A stretch of DNA of 64,000 bases from UBA9676 sp963837105 (lineage in GTDB: Bacteria; Actinomycetota; Actinomycetes; Streptosporangiales; Streptosporangiaceae). The first letter of the stretch is position 1. Each line of letters starts with the position of its first letter. Under the pieces are notes generated by a model. The model did no database searches, was not told the origin of the DNA, and saw only the letters and a program-made list of their open reading frames with translations. The translations under genes were made by a program, and so were the position numbers. Positions 8,124 through 17,513 of this stretch are shown piece after piece. The stretch covers positions 1-64,000 of the forward strand of contig CAWIMG010000020.1 of NCBI GenBank assembly GCA_963837105.1, in the 5' to 3' direction.

Positions 8124-11090
8124 TCAGCCCGCCGCCGCTTCCCCCGGCTCCGGCCCAGCCGTGGCACTGCCGTCACCGGCCGGCTCACCCGGCCCGGCTG
8201 GGCCGCGACTGGCAGGCGGCTCGGCAGTGGGCAGCACACCGTCCGGTTGCGAGCCGCCCGGCTGCACGCTCTCCGGCATCGCGCCTTTGGGCAGCGCGCC
8301 TTCGGGCTGCGCGAAGGACTCTGGCGGGCCCTGCTGGCGGGTAGCGGCCCGGCGGCGCCGGCCGCCAGCCTCGCTGGCCACCGCGGGGGCCACGCCGTTC
8401 CCGGCCTCGGCCGCGGTCCCGCCGTCAGCGGCCGGACCTGGTTCCCCGTCCGCCCCGGCCTCCCGGTCCGCCCCGGGCTCCCGGTCCGGCTCCAGGTCCC
8501 CGTCCGGCTGCTGTGCCTTCTTGTCCCGCTTGCCGTTCTTGGCCGGATTGCCGTTCTTGCCCTGGCCGCCGGGCTGGCTCTCCTTAGCCGGGCGGCTCTC
8601 CTTGCCGGGCCGGCTGTCCTTGCCACCCCGGCCACGGTGGCCGCTGCCGTTGCGCTCGACCAGGTCGAGCGAGACGATCAGCCCTCGCCCGTTGCAGCAT
8701 TCACACGGCTCGGAGAAGGCTTCCAGCAGCCCGGTGCCGACCCGTTTGCGGGTCATCTGCACCAGCCCGAGCGAGGTCACCTCGGCCACCTGGTGCTTGG
8801 TCCGGTCCCGGGCCAGGCACTCCAGCAGCCGCCGCAACACCAGTTCCCGGTTGCTCTCCAGCACCATGTCGATGAAGTCGATGACGATGATCCCGCCGAC
8901 GTCACGCAACCGCAGTTGCCGGACGATCTCCTCGGCGGCCTCCAGGTTGTTACGGGTGACGGTCTCCTCCAGGTTGCCGCCCTGGCCGGTGAACTTGCCG
9001 GTGTTGACATCCACCACGGTCATCGCCTCGGTGTTGTCGATCACCAGCGAGCCGCCGCTGGGCAGCCAGACCTTGCGGTCGAGCGCCTTGGCAAGTTGCT
9101 CGTCCACCCGGTAATCGGCGAAAACGTCCTCCTCGGCCGACCAGTGGCCGAGCCGGTCGGCCAGATGCGGGGCCACGTAGCGGACGTACTCGTCCACCAG
9201 GTCCCAGCCCTCGTCGCCGGCCACCACCAGCTTGCTGAAGTCCTCGTTGAAGATGTCCCTGATCACCCGGATGGTGAGGTCAGGCTCGCTGTAGAGCAGT
9301 TCCGGCGCGTTCGCGGTCTGGGATTTGCGCTCGATGCTCTCCCACTGCGCCGACAGCCGGGCGACGTCGTGCGCCAGTTCTTCCTCTGACGCCCCTTCGG
9401 CGGCGGTCCGCACGATCACGCCGGCCCCCTCGGGCATCACCTGCTTGAGGATCTGCTTGAGCCGGGTGCGCTCGGAGTCGGGCAGCTTGCGGCTGATCCC
9501 CATCATGGAGCCGCCGGGCACATACACCAGGTACCGTCCGGGCAGGCTCACCTGGCTGGTCAGCCGGGCTCCCTTGTGCCCGACCGGGTCCTTGGTGACC
9601 TGCACCAGCACGGACTGGCCGGATTTGAGCGCGGATTCGATCCGCTTCGACTCGCCTTCCAGCCCACTGGCGTCGAAGTTCACCTCACCGGCATACAGAA
9701 CGGCGTTGCGGCCCTTGCCGATGTCGACGAACGCGGCCTCCATGGATGGCAGCACATTCTGCACCTTGCCCAGGTACACGTTGCCCACGAACGACTGGTG
9801 GCTGGCCTTGTCCACGTAGTGCTCGACCAGCACGCCGTCTTCGAGCACCCCGATCTGGGTGCGGTCGCCGCGCTGGCGGACCACCATCACCCGGTCCACC
9901 GCCTCCCGGCGGGCCAGGAACTCGGACTCGGTGATGACCGGCGGCCGCCGGCGGCTGGAGTCGCGGCCTTCCCGGCGGCGCTGCCGCTTGGCCTCGAGCC
10001 GGGTCGAGCCGCGGACCGCCTGGACTTCCCCGGCCGAGTCGTCCGGCCGGGCCTGCCGCACATGCACGACCGTGTTCGGCGGCTCATCCGGCCCGGCCTG
10101 ATCGGCGTCGGGCGAACTGCTCCGCCGCCGCCGGCGCCGGCGGCGGCTGCCGCCCGCTTCGCCATCCCCGCCCGGGGATTCGTCGTCCCCGGCGGGCGCG
10201 GCCCTGCCCGCCGCCTCCGGCTCGGGCGCCGGTCCGGCCTGGCTCTCGCTGTCGTCGCCCTGGCCCTGCCCACGGCTGCCCCGCCGCCGGCGGCGCCGGG
10301 CGGGGCTGTCCGGCTCACTGGCCTCGGCGTCGGCCTGGGCCTGGCCGCCTGCACTGGACTTGATCTGGCCGCCTTCGCTGGCTGAGCCCGCGGCGCGGCG
10401 GCCACGGTCGCCACCCTCGCTGGCCTGCTGGCCGCCTTCGGCAGCCTCGCTGCCCGCGGCGGGCGGCTGGAAGATGGCCTGCGGTGGCTGGAAGGTCACC
10501 GACGGGATGGCCGAGCGGGTGCCGCCCTCGGTGGCCGGTGCCTCGCCGGCGGCCTGCCCACCGGCTGTCCCGGTGAAGCGGATGGCGGCTGGGCCGGCCG
10601 CGCCGGTGTCGGCCGGGCTGGCCGCCGGGTCGCCGGGGCTGGCAAGTTCGCCCGGGCCATCCTTGGCGGCAGCGGACCGGCGCGATCGGGTGCCGCTCCG
10701 GCCGCGGGCAACCCCGGTGGCCGGCCCGGCGTTGTCACTGGCCGCGCCCTGAGCAGCCGATGCGGCAGACCCAGGGCTGTCCATGCCGGGCAGGGTGGCC
10801 GCGGCCGGGCTGCCCGCCGCGGGGCTGCCCCCCGCCGGGCTTCCCGTGGAAGGGCTTCCCGCCGCTGGGCTTCCCGTGGCCGGACTGGCCGTGGCGGCAG
10901 CCGGATCGGCCGCGGGTCGCCGCGGCGCCCGGCGGCGCCTGGCCGGGACCTGTTCGTCCCCGGCGGGGGACGTGCCCCCGGCCGGAGCCGCCGCCGACGC
11001 CTGGCCGGCGGGTGAAGTTATCTCGGGTGAGCGAGCGCCGCTGCGCCCCTCATCGCTGGACTGTCCATCGTTCAGCTCGATCTCGAGCAT
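8124..11090 (-). CDS. rne: Rne/Rng family ribonuclease with long disordered ends
   Basis: This is a 988-aa RNase E/G-type endoribonuclease for rRNA processing and mRNA decay. The core begins about residue 390 with the S1-like region (SFVGNVYLGKVQNVLPSMEAAFVDIGKG). It includes the catalytic Mg site (DNTEAMTVVDVNTG and later IIVIDFIDM) and a zinc-link region CECCNGRG. The first ~390 residues are low-complexity, with GSPAAGSPSTG pentad repeats (DNA about 10790-10900) and blocks of Arg-rich RRRRRR. The last ~170 residues are also disordered and charged. Such tails usually scaffold RNA and degradosome partners. The 5' end overlaps the DUF2344 stop by 41 bp. Confidence 0.92.
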   Translation of the reverse strand: MLEIELNDGQSSDEGRSGARSPEITSPAGQASAAAPAGGTSPAGDEQVPARRRRAPRRPAADPAAATASPATGSPAAGSPSTGSPAGGSPAAGSPAAATLPGMDSPGSAASAAQGAASDNAGPATGVARGRSGTRSRRSAAAKDGPGELASPGDPAASPADTGAAGPAAIRFTGTAGGQAAGEAPATEGGTRSAIPSVTFQPPQAIFQPPAAGSEAAEGGQQASEGGDRGRRAAGSASEGGQIKSSAGGQAQADAEASEPDSPARRRRRRGSRGQGQGDDSESQAGPAPEPEAAGRAAPAGDDESPGGDGEAGGSRRRRRRRRSSSPDADQAGPDEPPNTVVHVRQARPDDSAGEVQAVRGSTRLEAKRQRRREGRDSSRRRPPVITESEFLARREAVDRVMVVRQRGDRTQIGVLEDGVLVEHYVDKASHQSFVGNVYLGKVQNVLPSMEAAFVDIGKGRNAVLYAGEVNFDASGLEGESKRIESALKSGQSVLVQVTKDPVGHKGARLTSQVSLPGRYLVYVPGGSMMGISRKLPDSERTRLKQILKQVMPEGAGVIVRTAAEGASEEELAHDVARLSAQWESIERKSQTANAPELLYSEPDLTIRVIRDIFNEDFSKLVVAGDEGWDLVDEYVRYVAPHLADRLGHWSAEEDVFADYRVDEQLAKALDRKVWLPSGGSLVIDNTEAMTVVDVNTGKFTGQGGNLEETVTRNNLEAAEEIVRQLRLRDVGGIIVIDFIDMVLESNRELVLRRLLECLARDRTKHQVAEVTSLGLVQMTRKRVGTGLLEAFSEPCECCNGRGLIVSLDLVERNGSGHRGRGGKDSRPGKESRPAKESQPGGQGKNGNPAKNGKRDKKAQQPDGDLEPDREPGADREAGADGEPGPAADGGTAAEAGNGVAPAVASEAGGRRRRAATRQQGPPESFAQPEGALPKGAMPESVQPGGSQPDGVLPTAEPPASRGPAGPGEPAGDGSATAGPEPGEAAAG

Positions 11091-12054
11091 CCGGGCTATC
11101 TCCCGTCAGGCTCCCGGGCACGGCGGACCGCACTGGGTCCACCGCGCCGCGCAGGAGCTCGTCGCACGCGCCCGCCGGGAACATCCCGGCCACCCGGGCC
11201 GGCCCTGTTCGCGGGCGCGCTGTCTCTGTCGTGTGATCAGGTGTGCCATCCCGGCCGGACAGCGGCATCGCCAGCCCGGACGGGTGCCCCTGGCCGCCGG
11301 GCGTGAGCCCGGCGGCGGCAGCGGCGGCACCGGCGGTCTCCGCCGGAAGTGGTCCTTGGGCCAGCCGGGTCACCAGGGCTGGTGACGACGGCGCGAGACC
11401 AGCCACCTGGCGGAGCGCAGCCAGAACGTCGTCAGGCCGCACGGCAGGCATCACATGCCGGACAACCATTCGAAGTACCGCATTCCCGGCGGCCTGCGGG
11501 CTGGCCAGCCGGTCAGTCTCGATGGTGATCACAGCCGCCCGGGCGTCCACCCGCCTGCTCCCCTTGGCGGTGAGCCGCTCGACTTCCAGGCTGTCGCAGG
11601 CGAGGAACTCCGCGACGGCCGCGGCCGCGGCCGGAGGCTGGACGCCGGGGAGGACGACCTCCCACTGCGACGCCTCCAGCCGGAGATCGGCCAGCGACGC
11701 CGGGCTCTCGATCACGTCGATCACATCTATCCCGTCCGGCAGGGCCGCGTCGAGCCGGTCCCGCACGTCCGAAGCTGCGCGGGTCTCGGTGAGGGAGATC
11801 TCCAGGTACTCGGCCTCACTCGCTGTCCCGGTGGGAGCAGCGCCAGCGTAAGAGATCTTCGGGTGCGGTGTGAAACCAGCGGAATAGGCGATGGGCAGCC
11901 CGGCCCGGCGAATTCCCCGCTCAACAGCGCGTGCGATGTCTCTATGACTGGCGAAACGCATCCTGCCTCTCTTAGCGTACCGGACAACCAAGTGGAACGT
12001 GGTTGCGCGCGGCTGCGCCCCGCCGGGTGCCGCGGGGCTGGTGGGGCCGTTCAT
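11050..12054 (-). CDS. TIGR03936 family protein (DUF2344)
   Basis: The 334-aa protein has the DUF2344 core (RYAKRGRMRFASHRDIARAVERGIRRAGLPIAYSAGFTPHPKISYA) in residues ~20-120, then a looser C-terminal half. It is almost always found next to the radical-SAM protein encoded just upstream; its biochemical role is unknown to me. The ATG at 12054 overlaps the upstream stop as ATGA. The last ~60 residues are Pro/Gly/Ala-rich and overlap the rne start. Confidence 0.88.
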   Translation of the reverse strand: MNGPTSPAAPGGAQPRATTFHLVVRYAKRGRMRFASHRDIARAVERGIRRAGLPIAYSAGFTPHPKISYAGAAPTGTASEAEYLEISLTETRAASDVRDRLDAALPDGIDVIDVIESPASLADLRLEASQWEVVLPGVQPPAAAAAVAEFLACDSLEVERLTAKGSRRVDARAAVITIETDRLASPQAAGNAVLRMVVRHVMPAVRPDDVLAALRQVAGLAPSSPALVTRLAQGPLPAETAGAAAAAAGLTPGGQGHPSGLAMPLSGRDGTPDHTTETARPRTGPARVAGMFPAGACDELLRGAVDPVRSAVPGSLTGDSPDARDRAERWTVQR

Positions 12055-14018
12055 CCGGCAGCCGCCGGACCCGGGGGCCCGGCGCCGATCACGGTCAGTG
12101 GGAGCAGCCTGGCCCCGGTCGGCCCGGTCTGGATCTCGGTGCCCATGGCCGGGCAGACGCCGCAGTCGTAGCAGGGTGTCCAGCGGCAGTCCGGCACCTC
12201 CCCCGCCCCCGCCGGGTCCACCGCGTCCTGCCAGTCCCGCCATAGCCAGTCCCGGTCCAGGCCCGCGTCCAGGTGGTCCCACGGGAGGACCTCGTCGTAG
12301 CCGCGCTCGCGGGTGGTGTACCAGTCGAGGTCGACCGGCTCGGCGGCCAGCGCCTGCGCCGTGGCGCGCTGCCAGCACTCGAAGGAGAAGTGCTCGCTCC
12401 AGCCGTCGAACCGGGCACCGGCCTGCCAGGCGGCGAGGATGACCGCCCCGACCCGCCGGTCGCCCCGGGACAGCAGGCCCTCGATGATCGACGGTTTGCC
12501 GTCGTGGTACCGGTAACCGACCGCCCGGCCGTAGCCGGGACCGGTCCGCAGCGCCCCGCCCAGGGCCCGGAGCCGGGCATCCACCGTTTCGTGGTCGCAC
12601 TGGCCGGCCCACTGGAACGGCGTGTGCGGCTTGGGCACGAAGCCGCCGATCGACACGGTGCAGCGGATGTCCCGGCGGCCGGTGACCGCCCGGCCCGCCT
12701 TGATCACCTTGCCGGCCAGATCGGCGATGGCCAGCACATCCTCGTCGGTCTCGGTGGGCAGGCCGCACATGAAGTACAGCTTCACCTGCCGCCAGCCGCT
12801 GGCGTAGGCGGTGGTGACGGTGCGGATCAGGTCGTCCTCGGTGACCATCTTGTTGATCACCTTGCGCATCCGCTCTGACCCGCCTTCGGGGGCGAAGGTC
12901 AGCCCGGAGCGGCGCCCATTGCGGCTCAGTTCGTCGGCCAGGGTGACGTTGAAGGCGTCCACCCGGGTGGAGGGAAGCGACAGCCCGGTGCTGGTGCCGG
13001 CATAGCGGTCGGCCAGGTCGGTGGCGATCTCGTTGATCTCGCTGTGGTCGGCGCTGGACAGCGACAGCAGCCCCACCTCGTCGAAACCGCTGGCCGCCAG
13101 CCCCCGCTCCACCATCTCGCCGATGGTGGTGATGCTGCGCTCCCGGACCGGCCGGGTGATCATGCCCGCCTGGCAGAACCGGCAGCCGCGGGTGCAGCCG
13201 CGGAAGATCTCCACACTGAACCGCTCATGCACCGACTCGGCCACCGGTACCAGCGGCTGACGCGGGTACTGCCACTCGTCCAGATCCATCACCGTGTGCT
13301 TGGCCACGGTGAACGGTGCCTCGGGCCGGTTCGGCGCCACCCGGCGGATCCGCCCGTCGGGCAGGTAGTCCACGTCATAGAAGCGCGGCACGTAGAGGCC
13401 GCCGCGCGCGGCCAGTTCGGCCAGCAGGCCGTCCCGCCCACCCGGGCCGGCCTGTTTCCAGTCCCTGATCAGCCCGGTGATGGCCAGCACCGCCTGCTCA
13501 CCATCGCCGAGCACCGCGCCGTCACAGAAATCGGCGATCGGCTCGGGGTTGAACGCGGCGTGGCCGCCGGCGATCACCAGCGGATCCGCCTCACCCCGGG
13601 CGGCGGCCAGCAGCGGGATGCCGGCCAGATCCAGTGCGGTGAGCAGGTTGGTATAGCCGAGTTCGGTGGCGAAGCTCACTCCCAGCACGTCGAACGCCCG
13701 GACCGGGCGGTGCCCGTCCACGGTGAACTGCGGGATCCCATGCTCGCGCAGCATCTGCTCGGCATCCGGCCAGACGCTGTAGGTGCGCTCGGCGAGCACC
13801 CCGGCACAGCCGTTGAGCACCTCGTACAGGATCTGGATGCCCTGGTTGGCGATGCCCACCTCGTAGGCGTCCGGGTACATCAGCGCCCACCGCACGTCGG
13901 CGCTGTCCCAGTCCTTCACCACCGAGTTGATCTCGCCGCCGACGTACTGGACCGGCTTGCGCAGCAGCGGGAGCAGCGGCTCCAGCCGTGCGTAGACCGA
14001 TTCGACAGGCATTGCCAC
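12051..14018 (-). CDS. TIGR03960 family B12-binding-like radical SAM protein
   Basis: The 655-aa protein has an N-terminal cobalamin-binding-like region, then a radical-SAM core with the Fe-S ligands C275, C279 and C282 in GCTRGCRFC, and a C-terminal cysteine set (DCRWTPCYDCGVCP). It forms a translationally coupled pair with the DUF2344 protein, which suggests they work together, perhaps in RNA or protein modification; the substrate is not known to me. The ~150 bp upstream, to rodA, hold its promoter, with no clear consensus. Confidence 0.9.
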   Translation of the reverse strand: MAMPVESVYARLEPLLPLLRKPVQYVGGEINSVVKDWDSADVRWALMYPDAYEVGIANQGIQILYEVLNGCAGVLAERTYSVWPDAEQMLREHGIPQFTVDGHRPVRAFDVLGVSFATELGYTNLLTALDLAGIPLLAAARGEADPLVIAGGHAAFNPEPIADFCDGAVLGDGEQAVLAITGLIRDWKQAGPGGRDGLLAELAARGGLYVPRFYDVDYLPDGRIRRVAPNRPEAPFTVAKHTVMDLDEWQYPRQPLVPVAESVHERFSVEIFRGCTRGCRFCQAGMITRPVRERSITTIGEMVERGLAASGFDEVGLLSLSSADHSEINEIATDLADRYAGTSTGLSLPSTRVDAFNVTLADELSRNGRRSGLTFAPEGGSERMRKVINKMVTEDDLIRTVTTAYASGWRQVKLYFMCGLPTETDEDVLAIADLAGKVIKAGRAVTGRRDIRCTVSIGGFVPKPHTPFQWAGQCDHETVDARLRALGGALRTGPGYGRAVGYRYHDGKPSIIEGLLSRGDRRVGAVILAAWQAGARFDGWSEHFSFECWQRATAQALAAEPVDLDWYTTRERGYDEVLPWDHLDAGLDRDWLWRDWQDAVDPAGAGEVPDCRWTPCYDCGVCPAMGTEIQTGPTGARLLPLTVIGAGPPGPAAAG

Positions 14019-14171
14019 AGCTTACCGAGGCAGCCGGCAAGTCATGATCTGGCTTGAGCCACTGCGAAACGGGGCGCTCCCGTCCCCCGGCCCCCGCTAA
14101 GTCCGCAGAGGTAGTTTCTTGCTGATCATTTTCCCTTGCTGGGGCTCGGCTTAGATGCCGGTGAGGGCCCG

Positions 14172-15441
14172 CTAGTCGAAGAGACGGCGGCGGCGGTGGA
14201 TGGCGAGCAGTACCCCGATGGCGAGCATGTCGGCGAACATGGCCGAGCCGCCGTAGGAGACAAACGGCAGCGGCAGCCCGGTGACCGGGGCGATGCCAAT
14301 CGTCATCCCGATGTTGATGAACGACTGCACCCCGAACCAGATCGCGATCCCGGACGCCGTGAGCAGGCCAAACATGTCGTCCGCGCGAGCGGCGATGCGC
14401 AGCGCCCGCACCAGCACGATCGCCAGCAGCGCGATGATGGCGATGGCGCCGACAAAGCCGAGTTCCTCCCCCGCGACCGAGAAGATGAAGTCGGTGTGCT
14501 GCTCGGGCACGAAGTTGCCGGCCACCAGCTGCCCGTGGAACAGCCCCTGGCCGAACATCCGGCCGGAGCCGATCGCGATCTTGGCCTGGGCGGCGCTGTA
14601 GCCGGCGCCGCCCGGGTCGGCCGACGGGTTGATGAAGGCCTTCAGCCGCTGCATCTGGTAGGCCCTGAGCAGGTGCATGTTCCACGCCACCAGGCCGCCC
14701 AGCACCCCGGCCGCGGCCAGCGCGGCCAGCCAGCGCAGCTGGATGCCGGACAGCGCGATCAGGCCGGCCAGCAGCACCAGCAGCAAGATGGCGACCCCCA
14801 GATCGGGCTGGCGGACGATCAGTACCAGCGGCACGGCGCCGACCCCGAGCGCCAGCGCCAGCTCGCGCAGGCCCGGCCGCGGCACCCGGTCCCGCAAGTC
14901 GCCGAGCACCAGCGCGAGCATGAGGATCATCCCGATCTTGGCGAACTCCGACGGCTCGATCTGGAACCCGCCGGGCAGCGAGATCCAGGAGTGGGCCCCA
15001 TTCACAGTGGTGCCGAGCGGGGTGAGCACGACCAGCAGGCCGAGGCAGGCGGCGGCGTAGACCAGCGGCGCGAACAGGCGCAGCTGACGGGGGCTGGCCA
15101 GGCTGGCGACGACCAGCAGCACCAGGCCGATGACTTATGTTCAGCAGCTGCTTCTCGAGGTAGGTGCGCGGGTTCAGGCCCGCGGCCCGCAGGCTCGGCT
15201 CGGTGGCTGACCAGACCAGCAGGGTGCCGATCAGGGCGAGCGCCAGCACCGCGGTCACCAGCACCCAGTCCACGTGCCGCAGCGGGGAGTCCTTGGCCCT
15301 GGCCCGCTGCCACAGCCCGGGGGGCCGGGCCGGGGAGCCGCCGAACCGGATCTGGGAACTGCCGCCGGACGACCGGACCGGGGCCAGCCGGCCATACCCG
15401 GTCACCCGCCCGGTGCCGCCGGTCCGCAACAGGCTCATCAC
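14172..15441 (-). CDS. rodA: peptidoglycan glycosyltransferase RodA/FtsW family (frameshifted)
   Basis: RodA is the SEDS glycosyltransferase that polymerises lipid II and works with PBP2. The N-terminal part (RHVDWVLVTAVLALALIGTLLVWSA ... LEKQLLNI) reads in one frame from ATG 15441. The rest (IGLVLLVVASLA through GTTVNGAHSWISLPG and PLPFVSYGGSAM) reads in another, from about 15135 down. Removing one A in the ATAAG at 15133-15137 gives NIVIGLVLL and a continuous 422-aa protein. ATG 15441 overlaps the mrdA stop (ATGA). The lesion is likely a one-base insertion error. About ten membrane helices are expected. Confidence 0.9.
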
Positions 15442-17513
15442 ACGCTCCCCGAGTAGCCGGCCGGTGCCACGGTGGCCCCGTTGCTGGCGATCGTGGGCAG
15501 CTTGCGCGGAGCCTGCCCGCCGGGGAAGACGGCCTTGTGGCCTTCCAGCCCGTAGATGCTGTCCCAGATCTGCCGGGCGCAGGGCGCGGACACATCCGCG
15601 CCCTCACCGGACTTGGGGACCATGACCACCACCACGTACTTGGGGTTGCTGGCGGGCGCGAACGAGGCGAACACCGAGGTGGCCTGGCCGCCGGCCACTT
15701 CCGCGGTCCCGGTCTTGGCGGCGATCTGCAGCTTGCTCAGCGGGAATCCGGCGAACGCTCCCGCCGCGGTGCCCTGGGTGACCACATCGACCAGCGCGGC
15801 CTTGATGTAGGACTGGGCCCATCGCGGCACCGGCAGGTGGCCCACCGCCGGCGGGGTGATCTTGCTGACCACCTTCCCGGACGGGGACAGCAGCGCCTCG
15901 CCGATCCGCGGGCTGTACAGGGTGCCGCCGTTGGCCAGTGCCGCATAGGCCCGGGCCAGCTGCAGCGGGGTGACCGTCACGTAGCCCTGCCCGATGGAGG
16001 CGTTCACCGCCTGGCCGGGGGTCCACACGAAGCCGCTCTGGCAGTCGTCGTACTCGATCTGCTGGATGTAGCCGCCGTACTGGCGGCCGTGCTTGCACCA
16101 GTAGTTCTTGTACTGCTTCCAGTAGTAGTAGAGCCACTGCCGGGTGGGTACCGTGCCCGGCGACTGCTCCGGCAGGTCGACGCCGGTATCGCGGCCGAAC
16201 CCGAAGGCCAGTTCCATCTTCTGCATCCACTGCACCGGGGCGTGCGGGTTGGCGGTCAGGTTGGCGTGCGGCTTGTCCCGCAGCCACATCTGGTAGGCGA
16301 TCTGGTAGAAGACCGTGTCGCAGGACATGACCAGCGCCTCGTGCAAAGACATCGGGCCGAGGTTGGCGGTGGTCCAGTTGTTGAAGACGTGCCCGGCCAC
16401 GGTCACCGAGCCCGGGCAGCCGTACGGCCCGGCGGCGGAGAACCCGTGCGCCAGCGCAGCCGCGGTGGAGGTGATCTTCCAGGTGGAACCGGGCGCGTAC
16501 TCGCCCTGGGTGGCGCGGTTGAGTATCGGCTCCCCGTGTGCGGTGCCGAACAGGTAGTGGAACTGGCGGCTGGAGATGCCGCCGGTCCAGATGGCCGGGT
16601 TGTAGGTCGGGTAGCTGGCCATCGCCAGGATCCGGCCGCGGGTGGTCATCACCACCGCCGCCCCGGTGGTGGCGCCGCTGTTTCCCTCCGCCTGCGCCCG
16701 GAAGATGGCCTGCTGCAGGTCGTGCTGGGTGACCTGCTGAAGCTGCGCGTTGATGCTGGTCACCAGGGTGTTCCCGGGCACCGCCGGGGTCTGGTGATGG
16801 ATGGCGGTGACCTCGCCGGCGGCGTTGACCGACAGCACCTGCTGGCCAGCCACACCGCGCAACTGGCGGTCGTACTGCTCTTCCAGCCCGGCCTGGCCGA
16901 CCAGGTCCACCCCGGAGAAGCCGGTTACCGGCAGATGGCGCTGGGCCACCTCCTGCGGCGTGATCGGCTGCAGGTAGCCGATCATCTGCGCGGCCGCGGT
17001 GCCATAGGGCTGCTGGTAGCTGATCACCGGCTGGACCTGCGCGGTGACGCCGGGGAACTGCCGCTGGCTCTCCATGATCTGCAGCGCCACGGCGGCGGAG
17101 GCCTGCTGGTCGATCGGGATGGGCTGGTAGGGGGAACCCGGCCAGCACGGCTGGGACACCGTTGGCCCGCACAGCCGGAGCCGCTGCTGGAGCAGGTTGT
17201 AGTTCATGTTCAGCAGGCCCGCCAGCCGGTGCAGTTCGGATATCCCGCCGTCCGCTTGCTGGGCGACCAGCGCCCGGTTCACCGACACCACCAGCGCGGT
17301 CTTGTTGTCCACCAGCGGTGTGCCCACGTCGTCCAGGATCTTGCCGCGCACCGGCGGCACGATCACCGTCCTGGTCTGGTCCTGCGCGGCCGCGCTGGCG
17401 TACGCGCGCCCGGTCATCACCTGCAGGTACCACAGCCGTCCGCCCAGGGCGATGAGCAGCGCCGCCACCAGCACGTAGACGACCAGCAGGCGCCGGCGTG
17501 CCGCCGGGATCAT
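15438..17513 (-). CDS. mrdA: penicillin-binding protein 2 (elongation transpeptidase)
   Basis: This 691-aa class-B PBP has an N-terminal membrane anchor (residues ~8-25), a PBP dimerisation domain, and the transpeptidase motifs SxxK at 343-346 (STWK), SxN-like SCD at 397-399, and KTG at 600-602. It cross-links new lateral or tip wall with RodA. The ATG at 17513 overlaps the mreD stop as ATGA, so the upstream annotation should not extend further. A Tyr/Trp/Lys-rich loop around 460-490 is unusual but in frame. Confidence 0.94.
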   Translation of the reverse strand: MIPAARRRLLVVYVLVAALLIALGGRLWYLQVMTGRAYASAAAQDQTRTVIVPPVRGKILDDVGTPLVDNKTALVVSVNRALVAQQADGGISELHRLAGLLNMNYNLLQQRLRLCGPTVSQPCWPGSPYQPIPIDQQASAAVALQIMESQRQFPGVTAQVQPVISYQQPYGTAAAQMIGYLQPITPQEVAQRHLPVTGFSGVDLVGQAGLEEQYDRQLRGVAGQQVLSVNAAGEVTAIHHQTPAVPGNTLVTSINAQLQQVTQHDLQQAIFRAQAEGNSGATTGAAVVMTTRGRILAMASYPTYNPAIWTGGISSRQFHYLFGTAHGEPILNRATQGEYAPGSTWKITSTAAALAHGFSAAGPYGCPGSVTVAGHVFNNWTTANLGPMSLHEALVMSCDTVFYQIAYQMWLRDKPHANLTANPHAPVQWMQKMELAFGFGRDTGVDLPEQSPGTVPTRQWLYYYWKQYKNYWCKHGRQYGGYIQQIEYDDCQSGFVWTPGQAVNASIGQGYVTVTPLQLARAYAALANGGTLYSPRIGEALLSPSGKVVSKITPPAVGHLPVPRWAQSYIKAALVDVVTQGTAAGAFAGFPLSKLQIAAKTGTAEVAGGQATSVFASFAPASNPKYVVVVMVPKSGEGADVSAPCARQIWDSIYGLEGHKAVFPGGQAPRKLPTIASNGATVAPAGYSGSV

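Noticed and set aside
10944..10962. GGGACCTGTTCGTCCCC as a DevR box
   Set aside because: The arms are five bases apart instead of two and the site lies inside the rne coding region.
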